Part shown: one piece after another, positions 5,897-7,306 of the stretch
Layout of the letters: every line of letters starts with the position of its first letter
Numbering within the stretch: the first letter of the stretch is position 1
Origin: Bacteroidales bacterium
GTDB lineage: Bacteria > Bacteroidota > Bacteroidia > Bacteroidales > Muribaculaceae
DNA: 7,306 nucleotides
Assembly: GCA_004553485.1 (NCBI GenBank)
Contig: SFLG01000074.1
Span: 1-7,306, forward strand
Direction: 5' to 3'
The notes under the pieces: model-generated
Database searches by the model: none
What the model was told of the DNA's origin: nothing
Seen by the model: only the letters and a program-made list of their open reading frames with translations
Made by a program: the position numbers and the translations under genes

Positions 5897-6373
5897 TTAT
5901 CTTCGTTTCTTGAAAAATTCGCGCACGATGTCGGCACATTCGTCGGCGCGCACGCCGGTCACCACTTCGGCCTTGGGGTGGAAGGGACGGCGGCAGACGT
6001 AGGCCGTGTATCCGCGTTTGGGGTCGGGGGCGCCGATGACTATGCGCCGCAGCTGGCTCCAGGCTATGGCGCCCGAGCACATCAGGCAGGGCTCGACGGT
6101 GACGTACAAGGTGCAGTCGGTGAGGTATTTGCCGCCCATCGTCTGCGCGGCGGCGGTGATGGCCAGCATCTCGGCGTGGGCGGTGACGTCGCCGAGGGCC
6201 TCGGTCATGTTGTGCCCTTCGCCCACGATGCGCCCGTTGCACACCACCACGGCGCCGATGGGCACTTCGCCTTCGCGTGCGGCCTGCTCGGCCTGTCTGA
6301 GGGCGTGCCCCATCCAACGCGCATCGGCGGCGGGGCCTTCCATCGCTATGGCGGATATTGTGTTGAAGTCCAT
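5897..6373 (-). CDS. tadA: tRNA-specific adenosine deaminase (A34 to inosine)
   Basis: 158 residues. A zinc-dependent deaminase of the cytidine/deoxycytidylate deaminase fold; TadA converts the wobble adenosine of tRNA-Arg(ACG) to inosine in the cytoplasm. The active site is complete: His66-Ala-Glu68 with the catalytic Glu68, PCLMC at 95-99 giving Cys96 and Cys99 as zinc ligands, and HN at 54-55. The segment RRIVIGAPDPKRGY (109-122) is typical of TadA rather than of free-base deaminases, although a guanine or cytosine deaminase cannot be fully excluded. The N-terminus is uncertain: Met1 lies 4 bases after rnz, but homologues start shortly before the residue matching Met21, so Met11 (codon at 6343-6341) is also plausible. 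It sits between rnz and lpxB in one run of genes. Confidence 0.92.
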   Translation of the reverse strand: MDFNTISAIAMEGPAADARWMGHALRQAEQAAREGEVPIGAVVVCNGRIVGEGHNMTEALGDVTAHAEMLAITAAAQTMGGKYLTDCTLYVTVEPCLMCSGAIAWSQLRRIVIGAPDPKRGYTAYVCRRPFHPKAEVVTGVRADECADIVREFFKKRR

Positions 6374-6377
6374 AGTG

Positions 6378-7295
6378 TCAGCTGAGGTCGATTGTCATGC
6401 CTTCGTTGGCGGCGTCGGTGTCGGGGAAGATTGCGCGGGCCTGCTGCAGCAGCTCGGCGGTGTCGGTGTATCGCGACGAGTAATGGCCTATCAGCAGGCG
6501 TTTTGCCTCGGCCAACTGAGCTATGCGGGCGGCCTCGCCGGCGGTGGAGTGGCCTCGCCCGGCGGCTTTTGCGGCCTGCTCGTCGCCGTAGGTGGCCTCG
6601 TGGTAGAGCAGGTCGACGCCGCGCACCGACTCGGCCACGGCGGGGTTGAACATCGTGTCGGAGCAATAGGCGTACGAGGCCGAGTGGTCGGCGGGGGTGG
6701 TGAGCCGGTCGTTGGTAAAGACGGTGCCGTCGTCGCGCACAAAGTCGTCGCCGGCCTTTATCGCCGCCAGCTCGCGCACGGGGATGTTGAGGAATTTCGC
6801 CATATCGCCGCGGAGGTGCCGTGGCTTGGGCTTCTCGTCAAACCTGAACCCTACGCAGGGTATGCTGTGGTACAGGGGGAAGGAGGTGACAGTGAGGGCG
6901 TTGTCCTCGTAGATGACGTGCGTGCCGTGGGGGTCGAGGATGTCGTATTCTATCTCGAAGCTGGTCTCGTGCCCCACGGTGGACATGATATCGTGCAGCA
7001 TGCGCGCCCCTTTCTCAAAGATGTGCACGCGCACCTTGCCGCCCTTCGAGTGCAGCGACAGCGTCGACAGCAGTCCGGGCAACCCCAACAGGTGGTCGCC
7101 ATGCAAATGGCTGATAAACACATCGGTAAGACGCGCAAAGTTGAGATGCTGCCGGCACAGCGACAGCTGCGCGCCCTCGCCGCAGTCGACCAGCATCAGC
7201 TTGCCGCGGTACTCAATAGCCTGACACGACGGCAGATGCCGCGTCGACGGCTTTGCCGACCCGCATCCTAATATATAAAGCTTAAAATCTGCCAT
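6378..7295 (-). CDS. rnz: Ribonuclease Z (tRNA 3'-processing endonuclease)
   Basis: 305 residues, the usual size for the short bacterial form. It is a metallo-beta-lactamase-fold nuclease that cuts the 3' trailer from tRNA precursors in the cytoplasm. The two-metal site is complete: His63-Leu-His65-Gly-Asp67-His68, then His143, Asp213 (YCSDT) and His271 (IGHYSSRY); His249 matches the additional conserved histidine. The N-terminal ILGCGSAKPSTRH (8-20) and LVDCGEGAQ (35-43) are also typical. The ATG at 7295-7293 is preceded by GGAAAG, a reasonable ribosome-binding site, and gives the expected N-terminus. It is the first of the three-gene run visible here; its promoter lies beyond the right edge, since only 11 bases remain upstream. 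Confidence 0.96.
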   Translation of the reverse strand: MADFKLYILGCGSAKPSTRHLPSCQAIEYRGKLMLVDCGEGAQLSLCRQHLNFARLTDVFISHLHGDHLLGLPGLLSTLSLHSKGGKVRVHIFEKGARMLHDIMSTVGHETSFEIEYDILDPHGTHVIYEDNALTVTSFPLYHSIPCVGFRFDEKPKPRHLRGDMAKFLNIPVRELAAIKAGDDFVRDDGTVFTNDRLTTPADHSASYAYCSDTMFNPAVAESVRGVDLLYHEATYGDEQAAKAAGRGHSTAGEAARIAQLAEAKRLLIGHYSSRYTDTAELLQQARAIFPDTDAANEGMTIDLS

Positions 7296-7306
7296 AATCT
7301 TTCCAA

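Noticed and set aside
4703..6385. 560-codon open frame on the plus strand
   Set aside because: Antisense to lpxB and tadA, rich in G/V/A/D/H with no domain; a codon-bias shadow.
6006..7271. 421-codon open frame on the plus strand
   Set aside because: Antisense to rnz and tadA; no motif and a composition typical of a shadow frame.

Overview
The window reads as a piece of a GC-rich Bacteroidota chromosome, most likely order Bacteroidales. The reasons are family resemblance of the RNase Z, TadA and LpxB proteins to Bacteroidales homologues as I remember them, A/T-rich rather than Shine-Dalgarno start regions, and a promoter of the Bacteroidota type (TTTG, 20 bp, TAAATTTG). The genus cannot be fixed from the sequence. 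All six protein genes lie on the minus strand, so the window is best read from its right end to its left end. Coding density is high; the only gaps are 142 bases (4600-4741) and 245 bases (2885-3129).

Right part (7295 down to 4742): a tight run of three housekeeping genes, RNase Z (rnz), tRNA adenosine deaminase (tadA) and lipid-A-disaccharide synthase (lpxB), with gaps of 4 and 9 bases, almost certainly one transcript. Two of them mature tRNA and the third makes the lipid A disaccharide of the outer membrane. Middle part (4599 down to 3130): a probable surface or periplasmic lipoprotein with an Ig-like domain followed by a right-handed beta-helix, of unknown function.

Left part (3058 down to 1): a separate transcription unit with its own promoter, an unusual leader and two redox genes. 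The leader holds a 14-bp stem hairpin and three tandem 20-bp repeats that run up to one base before the first start codon and create two overlapping mini-ORFs. The first gene joins a four-helix NapH-like quinol-dehydrogenase domain to a NapG-like four-cluster polyferredoxin through an internal twin-arginine motif. The second, 14 bases downstream and cut by the window edge, is an aldo/keto reductase with a twin-arginine signal and two C-terminal [4Fe-4S] motifs. Together they suggest a membrane electron-transfer module that feeds an exported Fe-S reductase. That is the most interesting content of the window; its substrate is unknown.

Long open frames on the plus strand are antisense shadows of these genes. 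I saw no tRNA, rRNA, insertion sequence, CRISPR array or phage gene.
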